The notes: generated by a model from the letters alone, not told the origin. Positions 1 to 6,475 are shown, counted from the first letter of the stretch. The stretch is DNA of 11,582 nt from Desulfobacteraceae bacterium (GCA_027325475.1 DAIEFO010000014.1:4828-16409); one strand, 5' to 3'. Translations and numbers: made by a program.

Positions 1-1
1 C

Positions 2-430
2 ATGACACTGTTTTACGGTGAGGTGGATCGCGCCGAACTTTGTCTCCGCTGGGTGAATGCGGGGCATGATCCCGCGTTTCTGCTGGAGCCGGATTCCGGA
101 GAAATTCATGAGCTGAAAGGCGTCGGAATGGCACTGGGAGTTATGAGCGAAGCCCCGTATGTTCAATATGAACGACAGATAGCGCCTGGGCAGATACTGG
201 TTATCGGAACAGACGGCATATGGGAGACTCACAATCCGGAGGGGGAGATGTTCGGAAAGGAACGCCTGAAGGCAGTCCTGAGAAATTCCCGGGAAGCATC
301 GGCAGCCCGGATTCAGGAAAACATCATGATGGCTGCCGATCAATTTCGCGGACTATCCGAAACAGAAGACGACAAGACACTGGTTGTCATCAAAATACTG
401 GAAGCAGACACCTGTCATTTTTCACCGTGA
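2..430 (+). CDS. SpoIIE/RsbU-type PP2C serine phosphatase, C-terminal part (5' truncated)
   Basis: This is the C-terminal part of a PP2C-like (SpoIIE family) serine/threonine phosphatase, the kind that dephosphorylates anti-anti-sigma or other regulatory proteins in partner-switching pathways. The 142 visible residues contain the family blocks NAGHDPA (residues 20-26), a conserved glycine-rich strand around GVGMALGV, the metal-binding GTDGIWE segment (about residues 69-75) with the acidic Asp, and the closing DDKTLVVIK strand (about 123-131). The frame is open to the window edge, and the Met at base 2 falls inside the catalytic domain, so the real start and any N-terminal sensor or receiver domain lie upstream. 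It is the only supported plus-strand gene. It converges on the UDPGP-family gene with a 39-base gap, in which I see no convincing terminator. Its substrate cannot be told from this fragment. Confidence 0.85.
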   Translation: MTLFYGEVDRAELCLRWVNAGHDPAFLLEPDSGEIHELKGVGMALGVMSEAPYVQYERQIAPGQILVIGTDGIWETHNPEGEMFGKERLKAVLRNSREASAARIQENIMMAADQFRGLSETEDDKTLVVIKILEADTCHFSP

Positions 431-469
431 CACCAGAGACCGGTTAGCGTTCTGAAAAATCCAGTGTTC

Positions 470-1858
470 TTACAGAGAGAGCGTTCCTTCGATGACTTTG
501 TCATCGGGAACATATCCTGCGGCGCCTCCGGAATGCCGAATGACGACATTGCCTTTCAAGGTAATGTTCTTTCCAAAAAACACATTGCCGGAAACAGTCA
601 GGGATTCACATGCCGCCAGCGACGGCGGCCCGAAAGGAAACCGGGCATCAAAAGCATCGATCATGGTGTAATACCGGGGATCCAGATCAACCTGAACCTG
701 CTCCCCAAGCCGTTCCGGATTCGCCTGTAATCCGTCCTGATCGGAGTAGATAAAGCGGTCCGAGCGAATCACAAGGAGTTCATTGCATTTTTTAACCGGA
801 TAAAACCGGGACCGGGGCACAACGACCGCGGCAGCACCTTCGACCAGAGAAATAGCAGACCCCATGGCGGTTTCAACCTGATAGATTTCAGGGCTGGCGC
901 TGTCTCTCGGATCCAATGTTTTGGGATTCAGAATCATGGGAAGATGGATGACGCCATACCGGTCAAACACGGCCTTTAACCGCTTCAGATTGATCCAGAT
1001 ATTGTTGGTATTAAAATAACGGTAGCGGGCGATGTCTCTGCTGACCGCTACCTCGTCTTCGGTACACTGCGCGGCTTCCCGCAGTGTCAGATGTCCGTTT
1101 TTATGGACGGCCAGATGCCCTCCCTTGATATCCACCGGTTTTCGGATGGAAACTTCCATCATGAACGGCAGCGATTTTTCTGCAAAATATCCCAGCAGTG
1201 ACGGATCCAGCGTTGCTCCCAGATTGTCCGAATTGGCAATAAACGCATACTGAATGCCATCCGACAGCAACTGATCCAGGATTCCAGATGTGTAGAGCGC
1301 CGTATAGATATCGCCGTGTCCCGGTGGATTCCATTCCAGATCGGGCTGGCAGGGCCACTCGGCAGGAGAAAAATCACGGCGCAATATTTTGGGAAACTTG
1401 TTCTGAACAAACAGCAGCGGAAGCTGCGCCGGTTGAAGACGTTCGAGCGCCGCCACGGTTTCCGCATGGGTGTTAAAGCTGTTCATAAGCGCCAGCCGCA
1501 CGCGCTGGTGATCGGCCTGACGCACAATGATTTCAAGAAAAGTCTTGCCGTTTCGGGCGGGAAGAAGAGATTTGGCGCCGGTAAGCCCCATGCTGGTGCC
1601 CAGACCGCCGTTCAGAACGATCATAACGGCCTGGGGCATCATTTCCCGGCCAATGTCGGCATAAGGCGCAAATGTCGTGCTGTCGGCAATATCATGGGGT
1701 TCCACCGGGCGAATATCCCGGTTGTAGATGAACCCTTTTTCTCCGGTGACAACCTTGTGATAATACCAGGCAAATGTATCCATCACCACCGGCTGAAGTC
1801 CGGCGGATGTCATTTTGGCGATAAATGCGGCAAGATGATCAGATTCAGCAGTCAGCAT
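470..1858 (-). CDS. UDPGP-family UTP--sugar-1-phosphate uridylyltransferase (eukaryote-type)
   Basis: This is a 462-residue member of the UDPGP family (the eukaryotic UGP2-like fold, not the bacterial GalU family). It is expected to make a UDP-sugar, most likely UDP-glucose, from UTP and a sugar 1-phosphate in the cytoplasm for glycan or envelope synthesis. The nucleotide-binding loop reads LNGGLGTSMG at residues 82-91 and is followed by the catalytic Lys of GAKS (K96). Later family blocks are PPGHGDIYTAL, ANSDNLGA, FNTNNIWIN and EIYQVETAMG. The last 50 or so residues (SGNVFFGKNITLKGNVVI) look like the left-handed beta-helix at the C terminus of this family. The ATG is preceded by AGGAG with a 9-base spacing. 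It lies 79 bases downstream of ilvE on the same strand, with a hairpin between them. Sugar specificity (glucose, GlcNAc/GalNAc or broad) is not resolved. Confidence 0.85.
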   Translation of the reverse strand: MLTAESDHLAAFIAKMTSAGLQPVVMDTFAWYYHKVVTGEKGFIYNRDIRPVEPHDIADSTTFAPYADIGREMMPQAVMIVLNGGLGTSMGLTGAKSLLPARNGKTFLEIIVRQADHQRVRLALMNSFNTHAETVAALERLQPAQLPLLFVQNKFPKILRRDFSPAEWPCQPDLEWNPPGHGDIYTALYTSGILDQLLSDGIQYAFIANSDNLGATLDPSLLGYFAEKSLPFMMEVSIRKPVDIKGGHLAVHKNGHLTLREAAQCTEDEVAVSRDIARYRYFNTNNIWINLKRLKAVFDRYGVIHLPMILNPKTLDPRDSASPEIYQVETAMGSAISLVEGAAAVVVPRSRFYPVKKCNELLVIRSDRFIYSDQDGLQANPERLGEQVQVDLDPRYYTMIDAFDARFPFGPPSLAACESLTVSGNVFFGKNITLKGNVVIRHSGGAAGYVPDDKVIEGTLSL

Positions 1859-1892
1859 CAGGAAATTCTCCTAAAAAATCGATAACCTGGCG

Positions 1893-1914
1893 GCCGGGGA
1901 TGATCCTCCCCGGC
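1893..1914 (-). other. GC-rich hairpin between ilvE and the UDPGP gene
   Basis: There is a perfect 8-bp inverted repeat, GCCGGGGA (1893-1900) and TCCCCGGC (1907-1914), with a 6-base loop. It lies 24 bases past the ilvE stop codon and about 35 bases before the next start codon. In the minus-strand transcript no T-run follows directly; the nearest T6 is about 15 bases further on. A partial terminator or an RNA-processing or stabilising hairpin that lowers expression of the second gene fits better than a classical intrinsic terminator. Confidence 0.5.
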
Positions 1915-1937
1915 AAATCACATCATGAAACGGAATA

Positions 1938-2999
1938 TCATATCCGTTCAATCCATCCCAGTGTATCCGGTGCTTTTCCGTACTGAATATCCGTCAGATA
2001 ATGGTACATCCGATTGGCGACAGGGCCGACGGTTCCATCTCCGACCGAAATGATCTGGTCTCCGTATTTGAGTTCACCTACCGGAGAGATGACAGCAGCG
2101 GTTCCGGAACCAAAAATTTCCTGAAGCTTCCCGGAAGCATGAGCCGCCATGACCTCATCGATGCTGATCCGTCGTTCACTGGTTTTAAGCCCCCAGGAGC
2201 GAGAAAGCGCCAGAACGGAATCCCGCGTGATTCCCGGCAGAATGCTGCCGTTTAACGCCGGTGTGACGATTTCGTCATCAATCACAAAAAAGATGTTCAT
2301 GGCGCCGACTTCCTCAATATATTTCTGCTCGACGCCGTCCAGCCACAATACCTGGGTATAGCCTTTTTTATGGGCGATATCGGCGGCATACAGGCTTGCT
2401 GCATAATTCGCAGGCGTCTTGGCTTCACCCAGCCCGCCGCGCACCGCACGCACATGGCCGCGCGTCACCCATATTTTGACAGGATTGAATCCTGCCGCAT
2501 AATACGCCCCCACCGGAGACAGAATCACGAAATACCGGTAGGTGTTCGATGACCGGACCCCCAGGAACGGATCGGTAGCAACGATGGTCGGACGGATATA
2601 TAACGATGTTCCCGCCGCGCGGGGAACCCAGTCTTTTTCGATGCGAAGCAGCGCTTTGAGTCCTTCGAGCGCAGCGGCCTCATCCATTTCCGGAATACAG
2701 AGCAGATGCGAGGAGCGGTTCAGCCGTTTGAAGTTGGCCTGGGGCCGGAACAACTGAATAGCGCCGGAATCTGTCCGGTACGCTTTCAGCCCTTCAAAAA
2801 CAGCCTGCCCGTAATGAAGAACCATTGTGGAAGGATCCATCGGAATGGGTCCGTAAGGTTCGATGCGGGAGTTATGCCACCCCTTGTCCGGGTGATAATC
2901 CATGTTCAACATGTAATCCGTAAAAAGCGTGCCGAAACCGAGTTTGGTTTCATCCGGCTTTGCTTTTAAACGGTCGGTACTGATGATGGTTGGTTCCAT
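1938..2999 (-). CDS. ilvE: Branched-chain amino acid aminotransferase (type II BCAT)
   Basis: This is a PLP-dependent fold-type IV aminotransferase of 353 residues, the usual length for the type II (BcaT/eukaryote-like) branch of IlvE. It interconverts leucine, isoleucine and valine with their 2-oxo acids using glutamate/2-oxoglutarate, the last step of branched-chain amino acid synthesis. Visible blocks in order are the N-terminal LGFGTLFTDYM, HYGQAVFEGLKAYR, FRPQANFKRLNRS, YIRPT, the GLGEAKTPANYAASL segment with the Schiff-base Lys of EAK, then the EEVGAMNIFFV and NGSILPGITRDSV phosphate-binding regions and FGSGTAAVISPV. The ATG has a strong Shine-Dalgarno sequence (GAGGAGG, 5-base spacing). 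A promoter-like sequence lies about 85-110 bases upstream. No other branched-chain biosynthesis gene is in view. Confidence 0.95.
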   Translation of the reverse strand: MEPTIISTDRLKAKPDETKLGFGTLFTDYMLNMDYHPDKGWHNSRIEPYGPIPMDPSTMVLHYGQAVFEGLKAYRTDSGAIQLFRPQANFKRLNRSSHLLCIPEMDEAAALEGLKALLRIEKDWVPRAAGTSLYIRPTIVATDPFLGVRSSNTYRYFVILSPVGAYYAAGFNPVKIWVTRGHVRAVRGGLGEAKTPANYAASLYAADIAHKKGYTQVLWLDGVEQKYIEEVGAMNIFFVIDDEIVTPALNGSILPGITRDSVLALSRSWGLKTSERRISIDEVMAAHASGKLQEIFGSGTAAVISPVGELKYGDQIISVGDGTVGPVANRMYHYLTDIQYGKAPDTLGWIERI

Positions 3000-3056
3000 G
3001 TGTGCCTCCTCAAATAATCCATCGCAAATGTTGCCCGTCAGGACGGCATCGTAAAC

Positions 3057-3078
3057 AGTCTGATTTCAAGTCTGAAAT
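3057..3078. repeat. Operator-like direct and inverted repeat upstream of ilvE
   Basis: AGTCTGA occurs twice, at 3057-3063 and 3069-3075, 12 bases apart. Overlapping it is the palindrome ATTTCA-agtc-TGAAAT at 3063-3078. The repeats sit just downstream of the proposed ilvE -10 element, so they would cover the transcription start and early leader. This is a reasonable position for a repressor site or a small leader hairpin, but I cannot name a regulator. Confidence 0.35.
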
Positions 3079-3081
3079 TAC

Positions 3082-3110
3082 TTAATACCGATTCCGGATT
3101 CAGTTTCCAA
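3082..3110 (-). promoter_or_regulatory. Putative sigma70-type promoter of ilvE
   Basis: On the minus strand, TTGGAA (3105-3110) and TATTAA (3082-3087) are separated by exactly 17 bases. Each matches 4 of 6 consensus positions. The predicted start near 3075 would give a leader of about 75 bases before the ilvE ATG. This is a pattern match by eye only. Confidence 0.4.
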
Positions 3111-3280
3111 TGACTTTTCCGGTTACCATATGACGGAAATACCAGCGGGTTATAAAACCGCTTATCGACTGATAGCGATTGTTCGAATGAAAATCAAGGG
3201 CAATTATGGCAAGAAGACGAAAAATATTCCCTTTCTTTACGGCAAAAGGATCGAGGAAAACCGAAAAGATATGGGGAGAT
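3111..3280. other. Intergenic stretch with no supported gene
   Basis: Together with the flanking promoter and terminator this completes a gap of about 360 bases between ilvE and the IscU-like gene. The minus-strand open frame from 3300 to 3100 (66 codons) begins inside the terminator stem-loop and matches no family I know, so I do not call it. I see no RNA gene or riboswitch here. Confidence 0.5.
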
Positions 3281-3284
3281 AAAA

Positions 3285-3323
3285 AAAACCCGTTCCTCAT
3301 TTTATGGCGAAGGATCGGGTTTT
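3285..3323 (-). terminator. Intrinsic terminator of the cyclase/IscU-like operon
   Basis: The arms AAAACCCGTTCCT (3285-3297) and AGGATCGGGTTTT (3311-3323) form a 13-bp stem with one mismatch and a 13-base loop. In the minus-strand transcript the stem ends in a run of eight U residues (plus-strand A-run 3281-3288). It lies about 40 bases after the stop codon of the IscU-like gene, where a terminator is expected. The A/T-rich stem base means it could also act weakly in the other direction. Confidence 0.8.
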
Positions 3324-3363
3324 CTCTGTAAATAACGCCGAATACGCTGGCGGCAACAATATG

Positions 3364-3789
3364 TCAGTGGGACTGATACGCCTTTTTCCAGGGAGCGCGC
3401 TGAAGCTCGCTGGTATTGGATAACGCCAGATACAACGTGCCAGCAGCCAGTTCCGCACAATGGAAATGATCTTCCGGCAGGGTTTCAAGATATGCGGCAA
3501 TCGCTTCAGGAGTAATTTCCCACGCTTTAGCGATGCTTTTTCCTTCAGCAAGAAAAACCACGGTGTTGGCGCAGGCAGTGGTGTTCATGCATCCCGAGGT
3601 ATGAAACGAAACGGTATTGATAATATCCCCGCTGGTTTTTAAAAATATTTCAATGGTATCTCCACAATCCCCGGTTTTCTTACCATAACCGTCCGGCTGG
3701 GACAGTATTTCACAGTGATCCGTTTTAAAGGCCATCTCCAGATATTTCAAAGAATGGCTTTGCCAGAAATCAGATGTTTCTTCACTCAT
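3364..3789 (-). CDS. IscU/NifU-N-like iron-sulfur cluster scaffold protein
   Basis: This 141-residue protein matches the IscU/NifU N-terminal scaffold domain, on which Fe-S clusters are assembled before transfer to target proteins. The three cluster-ligand cysteines and the conserved Asp are all present: GDCGD (C42, D44), SGC (C67) and HC (H110, C111). After the second cysteine it reads CMNTTACAN, so an extra cysteine (C73) stands where IscU usually has small or Ser residues, and there is another Cys at 26. No cysteine desulfurase, HscA/B, ferredoxin or IscR gene is in view. Its ATG overlaps the stop codon of the PAS-GGDEF gene as ATGA, which suggests translational coupling, and a strong terminator follows. 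It may be a specialised scaffold or a redox/Fe-S accessory to the cyclase rather than the housekeeping IscU. Confidence 0.85.
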   Translation of the reverse strand: MSEETSDFWQSHSLKYLEMAFKTDHCEILSQPDGYGKKTGDCGDTIEIFLKTSGDIINTVSFHTSGCMNTTACANTVVFLAEGKSIAKAWEITPEAIAAYLETLPEDHFHCAELAAGTLYLALSNTSELQRAPWKKAYQSH

Positions 3790-5024
3790 GACGCCTCCAT
3801 CACCAAAGGAAATTGCAGTCTATGGCTGCTCAAAGTATCCGTGTCTTTTATATCACTCATACCCTGGATCCGGCAAGTATTTCCACCGCCCTGATCTGTG
3901 GACAACGGACAGGCAAGTCCAACAGCACCCTTTCCCTTTCCTTTGACGGCAAACAGCGCCCGATCCGCCGATGTGAGAAGACCCGTTAAATCCGCTGCAT
4001 GCTCAGGAAAAGCAGCGATGCCGTAACTGGCCTGAATTTTCACTCGAAAGCCATAATTTTTCAGATACACCCTGTTTTTTATTCGGGATTGGAGGTGTAA
4101 CGCTTTTTCAGCAGCCTGAAATTGATTGAAACCTGGCAGGACAATGACAAATTCGTCTCCAGCATAAGCAACCGCATAAGCCGGTTCCGATATGACGTCC
4201 TGAATGGTTTCAGCCACCTCCTGAATGGCGTGGCTGCCATTCAGGTGACCATACGTGTCCACCACTTTCTTGAAATTGTCGAGATCCATAAAAATGACCG
4301 ACAGGGGAGAATGTGCTATTCTGCTGCTTTCAAGCAATCCGTCCAAGGAATTGTACAGGTAACGCCGGTTATGGAGTCCGGTCAGCTCATCCCGCATTGC
4401 CTGTTCACGAAACCGCTGCTCACTGAGCAGCAGAGATTCCTCAGCTTCTTTCCGTTGGGTGATGTCCGTCATGGCAATGACAATGCGGGCCAATGTGTCT
4501 TCATTGCCCGAAACAATCAGCGATTGTATCAGAACACTTCTTTTGTTTCCCTTTCCCGTCAGAATAGATGTCTCTCTTTCCCGGAAAATTTTGCGTTCGG
4601 CGATCAGCGGAAGAATTTCAATCGCAATGCGACGGAATTCCTCGGAACTCCCGAAGAACGGAAAACCGTCTTTCACGTCATCTCTGGTATCAACTTCCAT
4701 CAGTTTCAGAAAAGCGTCATTAAACTCAACCGTCTTTATCATGCTCATGCAATGCAGCACTTCCCGGGGATTGTCCCGAAGGTACACGTCGAAATCAGTG
4801 ACTCCGGATGCACGCAGATGATCAAAATATATCATGAGCCGGGAAGCATCCCTTTCTATCAGGGCAACGGGCGTGGAACGAAACAGCAGCCGGTATTTCT
4901 CTTCACTTTCGCGAATTGCCGTTTCTTCAGTCTGGATGCACCGCGCTTCAAGGCTTTTCACCTGACGGCGCAATGCCGCCACTTCCGCAAGGAGTTGTTC
5001 TCTGGTAATGACCGCATTACTCAC
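3786..5024 (-). CDS. PAS-GGDEF nucleotide cyclase with Hypr-like active site (AGDEF)
   Basis: This 412-residue cytosolic signalling protein has an N-terminal coiled coil (about 7-45), a PAS-type sensor region (about 40-195, ending in the PAC-like AMTDITQRKEAEESL) and a GGDEF domain (about 205-370) starting RDELTGLHNRR. The domain aligns to PleD without gaps through the active site. The metal Asp is kept (D247), and the signature reads AGDEF (288-292). The guanine-reading Asn335 and Asp344 of PleD are V255 and S264, and the RxxD inhibitory site is absent. Ser at the Asp344 position is the hallmark of Hypr GGDEFs that make cyclic AMP-GMP, so cGAMP, c-di-GMP or mixed products are possible; an inactive domain is the alternative. 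I chose the GTG at 5024 because AAAGAGGT lies 5 bases before it. An upstream TTG at 5054 has no such site. A 42-residue tail follows the domain. The gene is coupled to the IscU-like gene. Confidence 0.88.
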   Translation of the reverse strand: MSNAVITREQLLAEVAALRRQVKSLEARCIQTEETAIRESEEKYRLLFRSTPVALIERDASRLMIYFDHLRASGVTDFDVYLRDNPREVLHCMSMIKTVEFNDAFLKLMEVDTRDDVKDGFPFFGSSEEFRRIAIEILPLIAERKIFRERETSILTGKGNKRSVLIQSLIVSGNEDTLARIVIAMTDITQRKEAEESLLLSEQRFREQAMRDELTGLHNRRYLYNSLDGLLESSRIAHSPLSVIFMDLDNFKKVVDTYGHLNGSHAIQEVAETIQDVISEPAYAVAYAGDEFVIVLPGFNQFQAAEKALHLQSRIKNRVYLKNYGFRVKIQASYGIAAFPEHAADLTGLLTSADRALFAVKGKGKGAVGLACPLSTDQGGGNTCRIQGMSDIKDTDTLSSHRLQFPLVMEAS

Positions 5025-5029
5025 AATAG

Positions 5030-5037
5030 ACCTCTTT
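5030..5037 (-). promoter_or_regulatory. Ribosome binding site that fixes the cyclase start
   Basis: AAAGAGGT on the minus strand sits 5 bases before the GTG codon at 5022-5024. It favours this start over the in-frame TTG ten codons upstream. Confidence 0.6.
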
Positions 5038-5118
5038 ATGGCAAAAAATAGCAAAGAAAAACTGACTTTTTACGAAGTCGTCAACATTGATGAAAAATTC
5101 TGCGCTTCAAAAAGCAAT

Positions 5119-5135
5119 CCTTATGCCACATAAGG
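5119..5135. repeat. Perfect palindrome CCTTATG-cca-CATAAGG upstream of the cyclase gene
   Basis: This is a 7-bp perfect inverted repeat with a 3-base spacer, about 95-110 bases upstream of the cyclase start. A minus-strand TTGACA (5153-5158) lies 17 bases from the CCTTAT (5130-5135) half of the palindrome. If that pair is the promoter (its -10 is weak, 3 of 6), the palindrome would overlap it as an operator. The symmetry suits a dimeric regulator, but I do not recognise the site. Confidence 0.4.
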
Positions 5136-5179
5136 CCATATATATGCTGAATTGTCAAACACCGTGTTTTTCATAAATT

Positions 5180-5205
5180 TTTCCCTCCGTGGGAAAGGGC
5201 GGAGG
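5180..5205. repeat. Overlapping hairpins in the yibE-like/cyclase gap
   Basis: Two alternative stems share sequence: TTTCCC (5180-5185) with GGGAAA (5191-5196), and CCTCCG (5184-5189) with CGGAGG (5200-5205). They lie about 100 bases beyond the YibE/F stop codon. No T-run follows on either strand, so a terminator is uncertain. The rest of the 5025-5305 gap is A/T-rich and shows no gene or riboswitch that I can recognise. Confidence 0.35.
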
Positions 5206-5305
5206 TGGGATATTTTGTATCCGGCACCTTACGGAAATCCATTGAAAATGAATATTAATTATCCAATTTGCCGACATTTCTCTGGAAAATTGATCAGAAT
5301 TCATT

Positions 5306-6454
5306 CTATCTCTTTCTCTTCAGGACAAGCCCCCCGATGATGGCGGTGAGAGGCGCCACGATGATCGGCCCCAGACTTCCCACAAGCGTGTGCAGGATTT
5401 CCGCGGAGACATACTGGATGTTCAGGACGTTTAGTGTCGGCGTGCCTTGCGCGATGAACATCATCATTAGTGTGGCGTATCCGCCGGAATACGCCAGTAA
5501 AAGCGTTGTCGTCATGGTGCCGATAACGGCTCTGCCCACGGAAAATCCTGAAACGATGATTTCCCCGACGGAAATGCGGGGGTTTTTGAGAACAAGCTCA
5601 TGCATGGATGCCGATACGTCCATGGCGACATCCATGACAGCTCCCGAAGATGAGATGAATATCCCGGACAGAAAAATGCCGGAGAGATCCAGATTCGGAT
5701 ATCCTGAATACAGAAGTGTTTCCGCAAAAGGGCGGATGGCGCCGTGAATCCTGAACATGGCGCCGAACAGCAAAGAGAGAGCTCCGGTGATAGCGATCCC
5801 GGTAATGGAACCGGTAAAGGCGATGACTCCTTTTTGAGTAAAACCTCCGATCAGAAAAATAATGACAAAACAGATCACCGCGACCAGCGCTAACGAAAAC
5901 AGCACCGGATCATAGCCTTTCAGAAAGGCCGGAAGCAGAACCTTCCAGATCAGCATGCCCGTAAAGATAAAGGAAACCAGCGCCTTAAAACCAACCCATC
6001 CGGCATAACCAATCAATATCACTATAAAAAGCGCCATCAGAACGGATTCATACTGCAAGCGGTAATGATCGATGACATTGGCGTATATGATGTTGTTTCC
6101 TTTGCTTTCGAGCACGGTAAAGACCTCGTCTCCAGGCGCATACACCTTGTCGAATTCCAGTTTGCCCATAAACAGGTTGACCGATCGAACGATTTGCCCT
6201 TTGAATTTCCCTTCGAGAATTTTGATCTTCAGCCCCTGCTCTCCGGTTCTGATAATACCCATCGGCTGGATTGTGGAATTGTCCACCTCCGTGACCAGCG
6301 CCTTGACCGGGATCCCCTTCTTTTCGTACGCGCCTTCAAATCCTGTCGGCATATAGAGCAGCACGGCCGCCGTCACAAGACACAGCAGGACAAAGCCAAT
6401 GTCTCTTTTCGGAATCCTGTTTAATTCCCAGAAAGAAATCAGAGTGTTCAGCAT
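5306..6454 (-). CDS. YibE/F family multi-pass membrane protein
   Basis: This 382-residue protein has the YibE/F layout: a transmembrane helix near residues 19-36, an extracytoplasmic domain of about 95 residues (40-133) with beta-rich GIPVKALVTEV and GQIVRSV segments, then a bundle of hydrophobic helices from about 138 to the C terminus. The conserved GAVMDVAMDVSAS stretch (about 261-273) is typical of the family. The molecular function of YibE/F proteins is not firmly known, and a transport role is only a guess from topology. The ATG has GGGAG four bases upstream. A hairpin separates it from the alkaline phosphatase gene upstream, so it may be transcribed by read-through or from its own unseen promoter. 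The C terminus is strongly basic (KRKR). Confidence 0.88.
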   Translation of the reverse strand: MLNTLISFWELNRIPKRDIGFVLLCLVTAAVLLYMPTGFEGAYEKKGIPVKALVTEVDNSTIQPMGIIRTGEQGLKIKILEGKFKGQIVRSVNLFMGKLEFDKVYAPGDEVFTVLESKGNNIIYANVIDHYRLQYESVLMALFIVILIGYAGWVGFKALVSFIFTGMLIWKVLLPAFLKGYDPVLFSLALVAVICFVIIFLIGGFTQKGVIAFTGSITGIAITGALSLLFGAMFRIHGAIRPFAETLLYSGYPNLDLSGIFLSGIFISSSGAVMDVAMDVSASMHELVLKNPRISVGEIIVSGFSVGRAVIGTMTTTLLLAYSGGYATLMMMFIAQGTPTLNVLNIQYVSAEILHTLVGSLGPIIVAPLTAIIGGLVLKRKR

Positions 6455-6475
6455 ATAGCTCCCTTAAAAAACAGG

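Noticed and set aside
421..469. Terminator between the converging phosphatase and UDPGP genes
   Set aside because: Only a short TGTCA/TGACA pairing with a 10-base loop overlapping the first gene's end is present, with no T-run. It is too weak to call.
3100..3300. Minus-strand open frame of 66 codons between ilvE and the IscU-like gene
   Set aside because: It starts inside the loop of the strong terminator, has no good ribosome binding site in view and resembles no family I know.
4122..5051. Plus-strand open frame of 309 codons
   Set aside because: It is antisense to the well-supported PAS-GGDEF gene and its translation shows no domain signature, so it is a shadow frame.
5025..5054. Extension of the cyclase to a TTG start at 5054
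   Set aside because: The GTG at 5024 has a well-placed AAAGAGGT, while the TTG has no comparable site, and the extra ten residues fall in an A/T-rich leader.
5025..5305. A cyclic-dinucleotide (GEMM) riboswitch near the cyclase
   Set aside because: I looked for the conserved GEMM core sequences on both strands and found none. The hairpins there do not fit the fold.
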